Positions 43,001-55,539 are shown, counted from the first letter of the stretch. The stretch is 64,000 nucleotides of DNA from Archivesica marissinica (GCA_014843695.1 CM026401.1:47745405-47809404), one strand, 5' to 3'. Notes: a model not told the origin generated them from the letters alone. A program made the numbers and translations.

Positions 43001-44000
43001 NNNNNNNNNNNNNNNNNNNNNNNNNNNNNNNNNNNNNNNNNNNNNNNNNNNNNNNNNNNNNNNNNNNNNNNNNNNNNNNNNNNNNNNNNNNNNNNNNNNN
43101 NNNNNNNNNNNNNNNNNNNNNNNNNNNNNNNNNNNNNNNNNNNNNNNNNNNNNNNNNNNNNNNNNNNNNNNNNNNNNNNNNNNNNNNNNNNNNNNNNNNN
43201 NNNNNNNNNNNNNNNNNNNNNNNNNNNNNNNNNNNNNNNNNNNNNNNNNNNNNNNNNNNNNNNNNNNNNNNNNNNNNNNNNNNNNNNNNNNNNNNNNNNN
43301 NNNNNNNNNNNNNNNNNNNNNNNNNNNNNNNNNNNNNNNNNNNNNNNNNNNNNNNNNNNNNNNNNNNNNNNNNNNNNNNNNNNNNNNNNNNNNNNNNNNN
43401 NNNNNNNNNNNNNNNNNNNNNNNNNNNNNNNNNNNNNNNNNNNNNNNNNNNNNNNNNNNNNNNNNNNNNNNNNNNNNNNNNNNNNNNNNNNNNNNNNNNN
43501 NNNNNNNNNNNNNNNNNNNNNNNNNNNNNNNNNNNNNNNNNNNNNNNNNNNNNNNNNNNNNNNNNNNNNNNNNNNNNNNNNNNNNNNNNNNNNNNNNNNN
43601 NNNNNNNNNNNNNNNNNNNNNNNNNNNNNNNNNNNNNNNNNNNNNNNNNNNNNNNNNNNNNNNNNNNNNNNNNNNNNNNNNNNNNNNNNNNNNNNNNNNN
43701 NNNNNNNNNNNNNNNNNNNNNNNNNNNNNNNNNNNNNNNNNNNNNNNNNNNNNNNNNNNNNNNNNNNNNNNNNNNNNNNNNNNNNNNNNNNNNNNNNNNN
43801 NNNNNNNNNNNNNNNNNNNNNNNNNNNNNNNNNNNNNNNNNNNNNNNNNNNNNNNNNNNNNNNNNNNNNNNNNNNNNNNNNNNNNNNNNNNNNNNNNNNN
43901 NNNNNNNNNNNNNNNNNNNNNNNNNNNNNNNNNNNNNNNNNNNNNNNNNNNNNNNNNNNNNNNNNNNNNNNNNNNNNNNNNNNNNNNNNNNNNNNNNNNN
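43001..44000. other. Assembly gap, exactly 1,000 N
   Basis: A round-number gap, so the true length is unknown. Its right edge starts inside a tandem array, which probably caused the break. The long 'ORF' across it is meaningless. Confidence 0.99.
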
Positions 44001-44570
44001 CATTTGTATCATTGTGACATCACATTGAGTGTGTATGTGTCATGTTGATAGAACATTTGTATCATTGTGACATCACATTGAGTGTGTATGTGTCATGTTG
44101 ATAGAACATTTGTATCATTGTGACATCACATTGATTGTGTAGTGTCATGTGTCATGTTGATTGGACATTTGTATCATTGTGACATCACATTGAGTGTGTA
44201 TGTGTCATGTTGATAGAACATTTGTATCATTGTGACATCACATTGATTGTGTATGTGTCATGTTGATAGAACATTTGTATCATTGTGACATCACATTGAT
44301 TGTGTAATGTGTCATGTTGATAGAACATTTGTATCATTGTGACATCACATTGAGTGTGTATGTGTCATGTTGATAGAACATTTGTATCATTGTGACATCA
44401 CATTGATTGTGTAGTGTTTGTGTCATGTTGATAGAACATTTGTATCATTGTGACATCACATTGATTGTGTAGTGTCATGTGTCATGTTGATAGAACATTT
44501 GTATCATTGTGACATCACATTGATTGTGTAGTGTCATGTGTCATGTTGATAGAACATTTGTATCATATTG
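44001..44570 (+). repeat. Satellite array, about 53-bp unit, 11 copies visible
   Basis: Unit CATTTGTATCATTGTGACATC, then ACATTGAGTGTGTATGTGTC and ATGTTGATAGAA. Some units have GATTGTGTAGTGTCATG insert variants. The array is open on its left into the gap. Confidence 0.92.
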
Positions 44571-44582
44571 AATGTTGAGTGT

Positions 44583-45935
44583 ATAGTTAGTTATCTAAAA
44601 TACGACTCTACATTGCTATATATAGTTATCTAAAATACTACTCTACATTGCTATATATAGTTATCTAAAATACGACTCTACATTGCTATATGTAGTTATC
44701 TAAAATACGACTCTACATTGCTATATGTAGTTATCTAAAATACGACTCTACATTGCTATATGTAGTTATCTAAAATACGACTCTACATTGCTATATGTAG
44801 TTATCTAAAATACGACTCTACATTGCTATATATAGTTATCTAAAATACTACTCTACATTGCTATATATAGTTATCTAAAATACGACTCTACATTGCTATA
44901 TATAGTTATCTAAAATACGACTCTACATTGCTATATGTAGTTATCTAAAATACGACTCTACATTGCTATATGTAGTTATCTAAAATACGACTCTACATTG
45001 CTATATGTAGTTATCTAAAATACAACTCTACATTGCTATATGTAGTTATCTAAAATACGACTCTACATTGCTATATGTAGTTATCTAAAATACGACTCTA
45101 CATTGCTATATGTAGTTATCTAAAATACGACTCTACATTGCTATATGTAGTTATCTAAAATACGACTCTACATTGCTATATGTAGTTATCTAAAATACGA
45201 CTCTACATTGCTATATGTAGTTATCTAAAATACTGCTCTACATTGCTATATGTAGTTATCTAAAATACTGCTCTACATTGCTATATGTAGTTATCTAAAA
45301 TACGACTCTACATTGCTATATGTAGTTATCTAAAATACTGCTCTACATTGCTATATGTAGTTATCTAAAATACGACTCTACATTGCTATATGTAGTTATC
45401 TAAAATACGACTCTACATTGCTATATGTAGTTATCTAAAATACGACTCTACATTGCTATATGTAGGTATCTAAAATACTGCTCTACATTGCTATATGTAG
45501 GTATCTAAAATACGACTCTATATTGCTATGTGTAGTTATCTAAAATACTGCTCTACATTGCTATATGTAGTTATCTAAAATACGACTCTACATTGCTATA
45601 TGTAGTTATCTAAAATACTGCTCTACATTGCTATATGTAGGTATCTAAAATACGACTCTATATTGCTATGTGTAGTTATCTAAAATACTGCTCTACATTG
45701 CTATATGTAGTTATCTAAAATACGACTCTACATTGCTATATGTAGTTATCTAAAATACTACTCTGCATTGCTATATGTAGTTATCTAAAATACTGCTCTA
45801 CATTGCTATATGTAGTTATCTAAAATACGACTCTACATTGCTATATGTAGTTATCTAAAATACTACTCTACATTGCTATATGTAGGTATCTAAAATACTG
45901 CTCTACATTGCTATATGCAGTTATCTAAAATATTA
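44583..45935 (+). repeat. Satellite array, 35-bp unit, about 38 copies
   Basis: Unit GTAGTTATCTAAAATACGAC, then TCTACATTGCTATAT. Variants at one site (ACGACT, ACTACT, ACTGCT) are clustered: ACTGCT appears only from about 45225 on. Two longer units with ATCACGTTTGGAAACTC follow at 45936-46065. Confidence 0.94.
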
Positions 45936-46069
45936 CTATATCACGTTTGGAAACTCTAATTTCTATATTGACACAGTTTCATTGCTATATGTAGGTATCT
46001 AAAATACTACTATATCACGTTTGGAAACTCTAATTTCTATATAGACACAGTTTCTCCAATAATCGATCA

Positions 46070-46456
46070 AATTAGATAAGAGAATGCCATATCTTTCTCA
46101 GATCTCGCCCGTTCAAACAGTTCGATAAATTGTTAAGCAACCACCTTGATAACTAATAAACAAGTTATATATAAGTTAATATACAAGATATAAGAGGTAG
46201 ACTAAACGAAACAGTCATTTATTGCTATAAGTAGTTATAACACCAGTCAAGGTGAAGCAAACTATTCTAATATGTTTATTGGCCATAATGCGCCTGGGAA
46301 TATTGATAACCTCATATCGATAGACGTGCTTTATGGGCCGTAGCAAAGTAATACATACATATGGCATGAGTAATATAATAATATATATATATATATAGAG
46401 CCTGACAGTAAATAAATATTTGTTATATATTATTATTATTATATATATATAATCTT
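46070..46456. other. AT-rich sequence between arrays
   Basis: No gene or repeat family seen; ends in (TA)n and (TTA)n runs at 46375-46450. Confidence 0.4.
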
Positions 46457-49400
46457 ATGACAAGATCATTGTTGGTAGTATTTTGTTTGTTTTTGTTGTT
46501 TATAAATCTTAAGATAAGATCATTGTGGGTAGAAGTGTGCTTGTTTTTGTTGTTTATAAATCTTAAGATAAGATCATTGTGGGTAGTATTTTGTTTGTTT
46601 TTGTTGTTTATAAATCTTAAGATAAGATCATTGTGGGTAGTATTTTGTTTGTTTTTGTTGTTTATAAATCTTAAGATAAGATCGTTGTGGGTAGTATTTT
46701 GTTTGTTTTTGTTGTTTATAAATCTTAAGATAAGATCATTGTGGGTAGTATTTTGTTTGTTTTTGTTGTTTATAAATCTTAAGATAAGATCGTTGTGGGT
46801 AGTATTTTGTTTGTTTTTGGTGTTTATAAATCTTAAGATAAGATCGTTGTGGGTAGTATTTTGTTTGTTTTTGTTGTTTATAAATCTTAAGATAAGATCA
46901 TTGTGGGTAGAAGTGTGCTTGTTTTTGTTGTTTATAAATCTTAAGATAAGATCATTGTGGGTAGTATTTTGTTTGTTTTTGTTGTTTATAAATCTTAAGA
47001 TAAGATCATTGTGGGTAGTATTTTGTTTGTTTTTGTTGTTTATAAATCTTAAGATAAGATCATTGTGGGTAGTATTTTGTTTGTTTTTGTTGTTTATAAA
47101 TCTTAAGATAAGATCATTGTGGGTAGTATTTTGTTTGTTTTTGTTGTTTATAAATCTTAAGATAAGATCGTTGTGGGTAGTATTTTGTTTGTTTTTGTTG
47201 TTTATAAATCTTAAGATAAGATCATTGTGGGTAGTATTTTGTTTGTTTTTGTTGTTTATAAATCTTAAGATAAGATCATTGTGGGTAGTATTTTGTTTGT
47301 TTTTGTTGTTTATAAATCTTAAGATAAGATCATTGTGGGTAGTATTTTGTTTGTTTTTGTTGTTTATAAATCTTAAGATAAGATCATTGTGGGTAGAAGT
47401 GTGCTTGTTTTTGTTGTTTATAAATCTTAAGATAAGATCATTGTGGGTAGAAGTGTGCTTGTTTTTGTTGTTTATAAATCTTAAGATAAGATCATTGTGG
47501 GTAGTATTTTGCTTGTTTTTGTTGTTTATAAATCTTAAGATAAGATCATTGTGGGTAGAAGTGTGCTTGTTTTTGTTGTTTATAAATCTTAAGATAAGAT
47601 CATTGTGGGTAGTATTTTGTTTGTTTTTGTTGTTTATAAATCTTAAGATAAGATCATTGTGGGTAGTATTTTGTTTGTTTTTGTTGTTTATAAATCTTAA
47701 GATAAGATCATTGTGGGTAGTATTTTGTTTGTTTTTGTTGTTTATAAATCTTAAGATAAGATCATTGTGGGTAGTATTTTGTTTGTTTTTGTTGTTTATA
47801 AATCTTAAGATAAGATCATTGTGGGTAGTATTTTGTTTGTTTTTGTTGTTTATAAATCTTAAGATAAGATCATTGTGGGTAGAAGTGTGCTTGTTTTTGT
47901 TGTTTATAAATCTTAAGATAAGATCATTGTGGGTAGTATTTTGTTTGTTTTTGTTGTTTATAAATCTTAAGATAAGATCATTGTGGGTAGAAGTGTGCTT
48001 GTTTTTGTTGTTTATAAATCTTAAGATAAGATCATTGTGGGTAGTATTTTGTTTGTTTTTGTTGTTTATAAATCTTAAGATAAGATCATTGTGGGTAGTA
48101 TTTTGTTTGTTTTTGTTGTTTATAAATCTTAAGATAAGATCATTGTGGGTAGTATTTTGTTTGTTTTTGTTGTTTATAAATCTTAAGATAAGATCATTGT
48201 GGGTAGTATTTTGTTTGTTTTTGTTGTTTATAAATCTTAAGATAAGATCATTGTGGGTAGTATTTTGTTTGTTTTTGTTGTTTATAAATCTTAAGATAAG
48301 ATCATTGTGGGTAGTATTTTGTTTGTTTTTGTTGTTTATAAATCTTAAGATAAGATCATTGTGGGTAGTATTTTGTTTGTTTTTGTTGTTTATAAATCTT
48401 AAGATAAGATCATTGTGGGTAGTATTTTGTTTGTTTTTGTTGTTTATAAATCTTAAGATAAGATCGTTGTGGGTAGTATTTTGTTTGTTTTTGTTGTTTA
48501 TAAATCTTAAGATAAGATCATTGTGGGTAGTATTTTGTTTGTTTTTGTTGTTTATAAATCTTAAGATAAGATCATTGTGGGTAGTATTTTGTTTGTTTTT
48601 GTTGTTTATAAATCTTAAGATAAGATCATTGTGGGTAGTATTTTGTTTGTTTTTGTTGTTTATAAATCTTAAGATAAGATCATTGTGGGTAGTATTTTGT
48701 TTGTTTTTGTTGTTTATAAATCTTAAGATAAGATCATTGTGGGTAGTATTTTGTTTGTTTTTGTTGTTTATAAATCTTAAGATAAGATCATTGTGGGTAG
48801 TATTTTGTTTGTTTTTGTTGTTTATAAATCTTAAGATAAGATCGTTGTGGGTAGTATTTTGTTTGTTTTTGGTGTTTATAAATCTTAAGATAAGATCATT
48901 GTGGGTAGTATTTTGTTTGTTTTTGTTGTTTATAAATCTTAAGATAAGATCATTGTGGGTAGTATTTTGTTTGTTTTTGTTGTTTATAAATCTTAAGATA
49001 AGATCGTTGTGGGTAGTATTTTGTTTGTTTTTGTTGTTTATAAATCTTAAGATAAGATCATTGTGGGTAGTATTTTGTTTGTTTTTGTTGTTTATAAATC
49101 TTAAGATAAGATCATTGTGGGTAGTATTTTGTTTGTTTTTGTTGTTTATAAATCTTAAGATAAGATCATTGTGGGTAGAATTTTGCTTGTTTTTGTTGTT
49201 TATAAATCTTAAGATAAGATCATTGTGGGTAGTATTTTGTTTGTTTTTGTTGTTTATAAATCTTAAGATAAGATCATTGTGGGTAGTATTTTGTTTGTTT
49301 TTGTTGTTTATAAATCTTAAGATAAGATCATTGTGGGTAGTATTTTGTTTGTTTTTGTTGTTTATAAATCTTAAGATAAGATCATTGTGGGTAGTATTTT

Positions 49401-50590
49401 GTTTGTTTTTGTTGTTTATAAATCTTAAGATAAGATCATTGTGGGTAGTATTTTGTTTGTTTTTGTTGTTTATAAATCTTAAGATAAGATCATTGTGGGT
49501 AGAAGTGTGCTTGTTTTTGTTGTTTATAAATCTTAAGATAAGATCATTGTGGGTAGTATTTTGTTTGTTTTTGTTGTTTATAAATCTTAAGATAAGATCG
49601 TTGTGGGTAGTATTTTGTTTGTTTTTGTTGTTTATAAATCTTAAGATAAGATCATTGTGGGTAGTATTTTGTTTGTTTTTGTTGTTTATAAATCTTAAGA
49701 TAAGATCATTGTGGGTAGTATTTTGTTTGTTTTTGTTGTTTATAAATCTTAAGATAAGATCATTGTGGGTAGTATTTTGTTTGTTTTTGTTGTTTATAAA
49801 TCTTAAGATAAGATCATTGTGGGTAGAAGTGTGCTTGTTTTTGTTGTTTATAAATCTTAAGATAAGATCATTGTGGGTAGTATTTTGTTTGTTTTTGTTG
49901 TTTATAAATCTTAAGATAAGATCATTGTGGGTAGTATTTTGTTTGTTTTTGTTGTTTATAAATCTTAAGATAAGATCATTGTGGGTAGTATTTTGTTTGT
50001 TTTTGTTGTTTATAAATCTTAAGATAAGATCATTGTGGGTAGTATTTTGTTTGTTTTTGTTGTTTATAAATCTTAAGATAAGATCATTGTGGGTAGTATT
50101 TTGTTTGTTTTTGTTGTTTATAAATCTTAAGATAAGATCATTGTGGGTAGTATTTTGTTTGTTTTTGTTGTTTATAAATCTTAAGATAAGATCATTGTGG
50201 GTAGTATTTTGTTTGTTTTTGTTGTTTATAAATCTTAAGATAAGATCATTGTGGGTAGTATTTTGTTTGTTTTTGTTGTTTATAAATCTTAAGATAAGAT
50301 CATTGTGGGTAGTATTTTGTTTGTTTTTGTTGTTTATAAATCTTAAGATAAGATCGTTGTGGGTAGTATTTTGTTTGTTTTTGTTGTTTATAAATCTTAA
50401 GATAAGATCGTTGTGGGTAGTATTTTGTTTGTTTTTGTTGTTTATAAATCTTAAGATAAGATCGTTGTGGGTAGTATTTTGTCTCTTTTTGGTGTTTATA
50501 AATCTTAAGATAAGATCGTTGTGGGTAGAAGTGTGCCTGTTTTTGGTGTTTATAAATCTTAAGACAAAATCATTGTTGGTCGTATTGTGT
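46457..50590 (+). repeat. Giant satellite array, 54-bp unit, about 76 copies, one open frame
   Basis: Unit AAGATCATTGTGGGTAGTAT, then TTTGTTTGTTTTTGTTGTTT and ATAAATCTTAAG. 54 bp is 18 codons and the plus-strand frame has no stop from 46457 to 50824, giving a predicted 1,455-residue product of RSLWVVFCLFLLFINLKI repeats. Variants include GTATTTTG to GAAGTGTG (Val-Phe to Glu-Val), ATCATTG/ATCGTTG (silent) and TTGTTG/TTGGTG (Leu to Val). Substitutions fall at silent and replacing sites alike, and the tail beyond 50590 runs into SINE-like sequence, so I read it as a satellite and not a gene. Confidence 0.95.
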
Positions 50591-51116
50591 TTGTTTTTCG
50601 TACTCGTTGCTGGAAGCTATCCATCTGACTTAAGAAGGGTCGTTGGTTCTACCCGGGTGTCCGTCCGTGCTACTCGGGTGGTATCAGGCATTGGTGGGAT
50701 GTTAAACCCAAAACTAAACAAGCAACACGACCAGCCCAACAATAACGACGAAAGACACGGTCTGCTTGTGGTCCCTAATGTGTCCCCACGGACCACACTG
50801 ATTGCTCGTTGCTGGTTGATATAGAAACATGACGTGGGTGGCTGACTATATTTAGAAGAAAGCAAAAACACATGAGTCAAGTAATTTATTAATTAGTGCA
50901 ATATTTGTCAACTGATCCGTGTTGGAAATGAATAACACTTATTGTTTTTGTCAATTGGATAGTCGTTTGATTAGTAGTTTTAGTTACACATTGTAGTACT
51001 TACTCGTAAATCTTAAATAAATCAAGCGTATCATTAAACGCCTAATGGCGTCTTGTTTCAACCTTTAATCTTTTTATATTCGTTTAATCGAACTAATAGC
51101 GGTATAAGTGATATGT
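50591..51116. mobile_element. SINE-like remnant and unique sequence
   Basis: 50620-50715 resembles a SINE 3' half (GTTGGTTCTACCCGGGTG, GGGATGTTAAACCC, AAACTAAACAAGC). From 50720 to 51116 no feature was recognised. Confidence 0.4.
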
Positions 51117-51365
51117 GTGTGTTTCACGTTTATTTATCGTCGCTACCGGTTGCCCATATGAGCGACGCCTCCTGAAGAGATTAGTCATTTTAGATTGTTG
51201 GAGGATAGTGCAATGATACAGACAGAGACCCATTCCCGAATCTCCTCTGGTTCTTTTACGTGCACGGTGTACAACACTGACACGAAACCTCGGTTTAATG
51301 TCATATCTGAAAGACTATTAATTTTATTAGGGCCAGACGGGGGATCGAACATGCGATACCTGGAT
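51117..51365 (-). mobile_element. SINE family A, antisense, joined to a family D head
   Basis: Tail to B box and ACCTGGATT as in family A. Its A-box end is replaced at 51366 by a sense Leu/Ser-type tRNA-like head (GCCTCCGTTGCCGAGTGG ... GCAGGTTCAAATTCC, to about 51445). Confidence 0.82.
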
Positions 51366-51517
51366 TGCCTCCGTTGCCGAGTGGTTAATGCTGTTGACTT
51401 CAAATCACCTGCCCCGCCTTGCAGGTTCAAATTCCACTTCGGCATCAAATTCTTTCATGATTTGAAGCTTGCGGAAGGTCGGTGATTCAAACCTGAAATA
51501 CTACTCGAAGGGGCACC

Positions 51518-51644
51518 GGGGTTAACACGCTGGACTGTGAATCCAGGGGTCGCAGGTTCGATCTCCTCTCTGACCATAATAATATTAATAGTGTTTCAGG
51601 TGGGACTATAAACAGAGGTATCATGTATCAGTGCTATACACTGA
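51518..51644 (+). mobile_element. SINE family A head fragment, diverged
   Basis: GGGTTAACACGCTGGACTG, GGTCGCAGGTTCGATCTCC, TTCAGGTGGGACTATAAAC. Truncated where the family D copy starts. Confidence 0.7.
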
Positions 51645-51645
51645 C

Positions 51646-51890
51646 CGCCTCCGTGATCGAGTTATTAAAGTCGCTGACTTGTATACCACTGTAACATATC
51701 ATTACTGATGGTGACAGGTTCGAGCCCCGCTCAGACAGTGTCTCTTTTTATGAAAAAGTTGGCAGTTTCTTACGGATATTGGTTCACCAAGTACTGGTTA
51801 ACCGCTGGAGCCTTCTCAGGAAAGGTGTTGTTAGGTAAACTGCCCGTTGCTCAAATGGGCAACCGGTAGCGACGTTAAATAAGCTTAAAT
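51646..51890 (+). mobile_element. SINE family D, full length
   Basis: CGCCTCCGTGATCGAGTTATT head, GACAGGTTCGAGCCCCGC B box, GAAAAAGTTGGCAGTTTCTTA, GTTAACCGCTGGAGCC, then the GGGCAACCGGTAGCGACG tail shared with family A. This is the cleanest evidence that A and D share a 3' end. Confidence 0.85.
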
Positions 51891-52074
51891 TTAAAAAAAC
51901 GTGCCATACACCGGGCATGCACAATAACCAGAGGTTTTTCTGGAGTTGTAGCCATAACCACCCCCTGCCACAATGAGTACTATATCTGGAGGTGTCCAAC
52001 ATTAGATGTACCCCCCCCCACCAATGAAAAATATGTCTATGTCTATCTCCAATAGAATAATCGCAACAATCATA

Positions 52075-52760
52075 GACAAAATCATAGACAAAATCATAGA
52101 CACAATCATAGACACAATCATAGACACGACGCAATCATAGACACAATCATAGACACAATCATAGACACGACGCAATCATAGACACAATCATAGACACAAT
52201 CATAGACACGACGCAATCATAGACACAATCATAGACACAATCATAGACACAATCATAGACACAATCATAGACACAATCATAGACACAATCATAGACACGA
52301 CACAATCATAGACACAATCATAGACACAATCATAGACACGACGCAATCATAGACACGACACAATCATAGACACGACACAATCATAGACACAATCATAGAC
52401 AAAATCATAGACACAATCATAGACACAATCATAGACACAATCATAGACACAATCATAGACACAATCATAGACACGACGCAATCATAGACACAATCATAGA
52501 CACAATCATAGACACAATCATAGACACGACACAATCATATACACGACACAATCATAGACACAACCATAGACACAATCATAGACACAATCATAGACACAAT
52601 CATAGACACGACACAATCATAGACACGACACAATCATAGACACACTCATAGACACAATCATAGATACAATCATAGACACAATCATAGACACAATCATAGA
52701 CAAAATCATAGACACAATCATAGACACAATCATAGACACAATCATAGACAAAATCATGGT
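52075..52760. repeat. Array of 12-bp and 17-bp units
   Basis: ACAATCATAGAC repeats, interspersed with ACGACGCAATCATAGAC and ACGACACAATCATAGAC variants; about 50 units. It starts after a short C-rich tract (52011-52020). Confidence 0.95.
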
Positions 52761-52779
52761 ATCACATCAAAGTAGAGAC

Positions 52780-53130
52780 AGTTCCTTCCACTGAATACTC
52801 CGTACTTAATTGGTTTCCTGTGTTTTATCGTTGTTTCCTTTGCACCAAATGCTATCCATTTTCATCCGTGTTCTCATCTTTAATGACTAAATCAGTAAAT
52901 CTCGACAGATATCCTACATCATATCCAATGGATACGTTACGTATTTGTCATCAATTATTTAACACGAATTTGATAACATCACAGTTATCACAATGCAATA
53001 TCAGGATAGGGAACCACGGTAAAAACAAAGGATTCCAATTAAAATGACGAATATACATTTCGGGATAAATCGGACTTTATCTGTCAGGGGAGGTAATAGA
53101 AAAAAAAACAAGCGATGTTTCTTATTACAT
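52780..53130. mobile_element. MITE family AATGAGA, copy 4
   Basis: Damaged left end (AGTTCCTTCCACTGAATACTC), then TCGTTGTTTCCTTTGCACC, GGGATAAATCGGACTTTATC and GGGGAGGTAATAG. Confidence 0.7.
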
Positions 53131-53712
53131 GCAGTCGCTATAATAACTATTTGTAGTTATTTGTACTTTATGTAAATGCACCCAGAAATCACTACAGGTG
53201 GTCCAGTTTAGTATTTTGCTACAAGAAAACGGATATGTTCTGTGAAACACTACCGATATCGTATCGTCGTACTAAAAAGCAGCCGACATAAAGTCGTCCT
53301 AATATGACATTGATTTATAGTGATAACAAGATTATGGAATCAGATTATATAATAATGATACAGTAGCGGAGTCTGAGCGCATACTTACATGTCGGGGGTC
53401 ATGCATTGTGGTGTCATTATATAATATATAATACCATGCCCCGGTAGTCCGATACTCCCCATGCATGAATGTGCAAAAACTAGTTAGGGTCTTGATTGAC
53501 GTCTGGGATTGCTGGATCTTTCAGCGGTTTGTTACAGATGCATGCGAGATGGTGGGGTTTGATTAATGCTGCAGATACAGGTTACCCGTGTAGCATTGCA
53601 CATTCCGTTAACTTAATAAATAGACGTGGCGTAAGATAATACCGATACAAAGAAGCTAGGGTGAAAGGTCCGGGTTCTTGACGTTCTTTCACGTTCTTTC
53701 TTTAAACTATGG
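53131..53712. other. Unique sequence, no feature seen
   Basis: A strong donor-like CAT|GTAAGTATG on the minus strand at about 53388 has no convincing exon behind it. ACGTTCTTTC is repeated twice near 53680-53700. Confidence 0.35.
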
Positions 53713-54260
53713 ACTAGTTTATACAAATTTATTTTAGCTCGAAACATGTTTTTTACAACGTTAGATTAATCGCTCTCGAGACATCATTCCTGATGGAAAC
53801 CGTGTTCATGAGAGAGAGAGAGGGGGAGGGAGGCAGGGAGAGAGATAGAGAGAGGGAGAGAGGGATGCAGGGAGAGATATAGAGAGAGGGAGAGAGAGGG
53901 AGGCAGGGAGAGAGATATAGAGAGGGAGAGAAAGGGATGCAGGGAGAGATATAGAGAGAGGGAGAGAGAGAGGGAGGCAGGGAGAGATATAGAGAGAGGG
54001 AGAGAGATAGAGAAAGGGGGAGAGAGGGAGGCAGGGAGAGAGATAGATAGAGAGAGAGAGAGGGAGGGAGAGATATAGAGAGGGAGAGACAGGGAGGCAG
54101 GGAGAGAGATAGAGGGAGAGGGAGGGAGGAAGGGAGAGAGAGAGAAAGAGATAGAGAGAGAGAGAGAAAAGACGGAGGCAATGTGGACTTTAAGTGCGTT
54201 GTTTCAATCGTAACGGCTCCAGCTGGCGCAAACTCCGAGCATTTCGCACCAGTGTGTCCG
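53713..54260 (-). mobile_element. SINE family C hugely expanded by a GA-rich tract
   Basis: The antisense family C tail (AGTTTATACAAATTTATTTT) and flank (CATCATTCCTGATGGAAACC) are followed by 360 bp of GAGAGAGGGAGGCAGGGAGA-type sequence (53812-54175). The body and head then resume (AGGCAATGTGGACTTTAAG, ACGGCTCCAGC, CATTTCGCACC). The expansion is at the same internal site as in the copy at 42110-42369. Confidence 0.82.
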
Positions 54261-54461
54261 CGTCGCCGGGTATTACGGTGTGGTAAGTAATCGTTGTTCT
54301 GGCGGGGATTCGAACTCATAAACCCTCGGCTACCAAGCGGTATTGTTCCTGACGTCACTGATTTGGCGAGGCCTCGTGTTTTCCAAGATGCAGCGAACCT
54401 TTAGAAAATCTAATCTTAATCATGACGTCATTGTAGCCTCGCATGCAATAAATAATGACCT

Positions 54462-54960
54462 TTTAAAGCGACACTACATCAGTGAAAACACACATTTCTA
54501 CAGAATGTATTTTCCTATTGTATGGTATAAAAACAATTCAAATATTTGCCTAAAATACTGAGTATTTCAATGAATAAACAAACGTCGTATACGCGGTTTG
54601 TTGACATAAAATAATGTAAACATTCATGCGTAATACAACTAGTGTATCCTGAATAATACGATGTATGGTACATATTTACCGTTATATCCCACATGTGTGT
54701 CTATTTATTTGTAGACTATTCTTAGTTAAATTATCTCTAAACGACATTATCTCGCGTTTAGTATTGACTCCGATGACAACCAAACATCAATTCAGGAGCA
54801 TGGATGACCGTTATATGAAATCATACTTTGAATCCACAAAACATTGTTTATTGATTCAATGTTAGTGTTTGAATGTATGCAGAAGAATTTGTAGTTGCAA
54901 TGCATTTATACGTGAACAAATGCATTTTATTTGCTTTTTGCGATGTAATGTCGCTTTAAA
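54462..54960. mobile_element. TTTAAAGCGACA MITE, copy 2
   Basis: TTTTAAAGCGACACTACATC at the left and GTAATGTCGCTTTAAA at the right. The interior is co-linear with 27386-27841 and about 40 bp longer near the left end. Confidence 0.82.
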
Positions 54961-55320
54961 GATTTCATTAGAAAGCATCAACTAATCTTGATTGATTTTA
55001 GCACATAGTTCAGTGCATTTCTACATATGTTCCGAATTTGGAGTATTACGGCATATTTTTCTAAGAAACGTCTTTCGTAACGTATAATGCACGCGTAATT
55101 CAGGTGCATTATTTGCATATCGAGGGGCGTAGCTAGTCTTTTTGAATGTGTAGGCAAGAGTACTAAATTGAGCAGTGAAGGTAGATGGTGCTAGAGGGGC
55201 ATGAGGGCATGCTCTCCTATGAAACTTTTCAATCCTATAACGTCGATTGTGCACTCTGGCGCATTTCAATGCACGTTTTAGATTTTCAATTTTCAAATTG
55301 ATTCTGAATGTGAATGTCTT

Positions 55321-55539
55321 CGTACGTTTATTTATCGTCTCTACCGGTTTCCCATATAAGCGACGCCTCCTGAAGAGATTGGTCATTTTAGATTTTCGGA
55401 AGATAGTGCAATGATACAGATAGAGACCCATTCCAGAGTCTCCTCTGGTTCTTTTACGTGCACGGTGTAAAGCACCGACACGAGACCTCGGTTTAAAGTC
55501 CCATATAAAAGACTGTTCATTTTATTAGGGTCAGACGTA
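55321..55539 (-). mobile_element. SINE family A, antisense, head missing
   Basis: CGTTTATTTATCGTCTCTACC tail through GTTCATTTTATTAGGGTCAG; B-box region absent. Confidence 0.85.

Noticed and set aside
42948..44012. 354-codon ORF across the gap
   Set aside because: Almost all codons are N; an artefact of translating an assembly gap.
46457..50824. 1,455-codon ORF as a genuine membrane repeat protein gene
   Set aside because: It is explained by a 54-bp tandem unit with no stop in one frame. Variants hit silent and replacing sites alike, and the tail after the array is SINE-like.
53385..53520. Exon behind a minus-strand donor (ACATGTAAGTATG) at about 53388
   Set aside because: An open but AT-rich, low-complexity reading with a poor acceptor; it ends in the wrong phase for the known chain.
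55021..55431. 136-codon minus-strand ORF
   Set aside because: Its first 35 or so codons are SINE family A sequence; the rest is basic, low-complexity and unrecognised.
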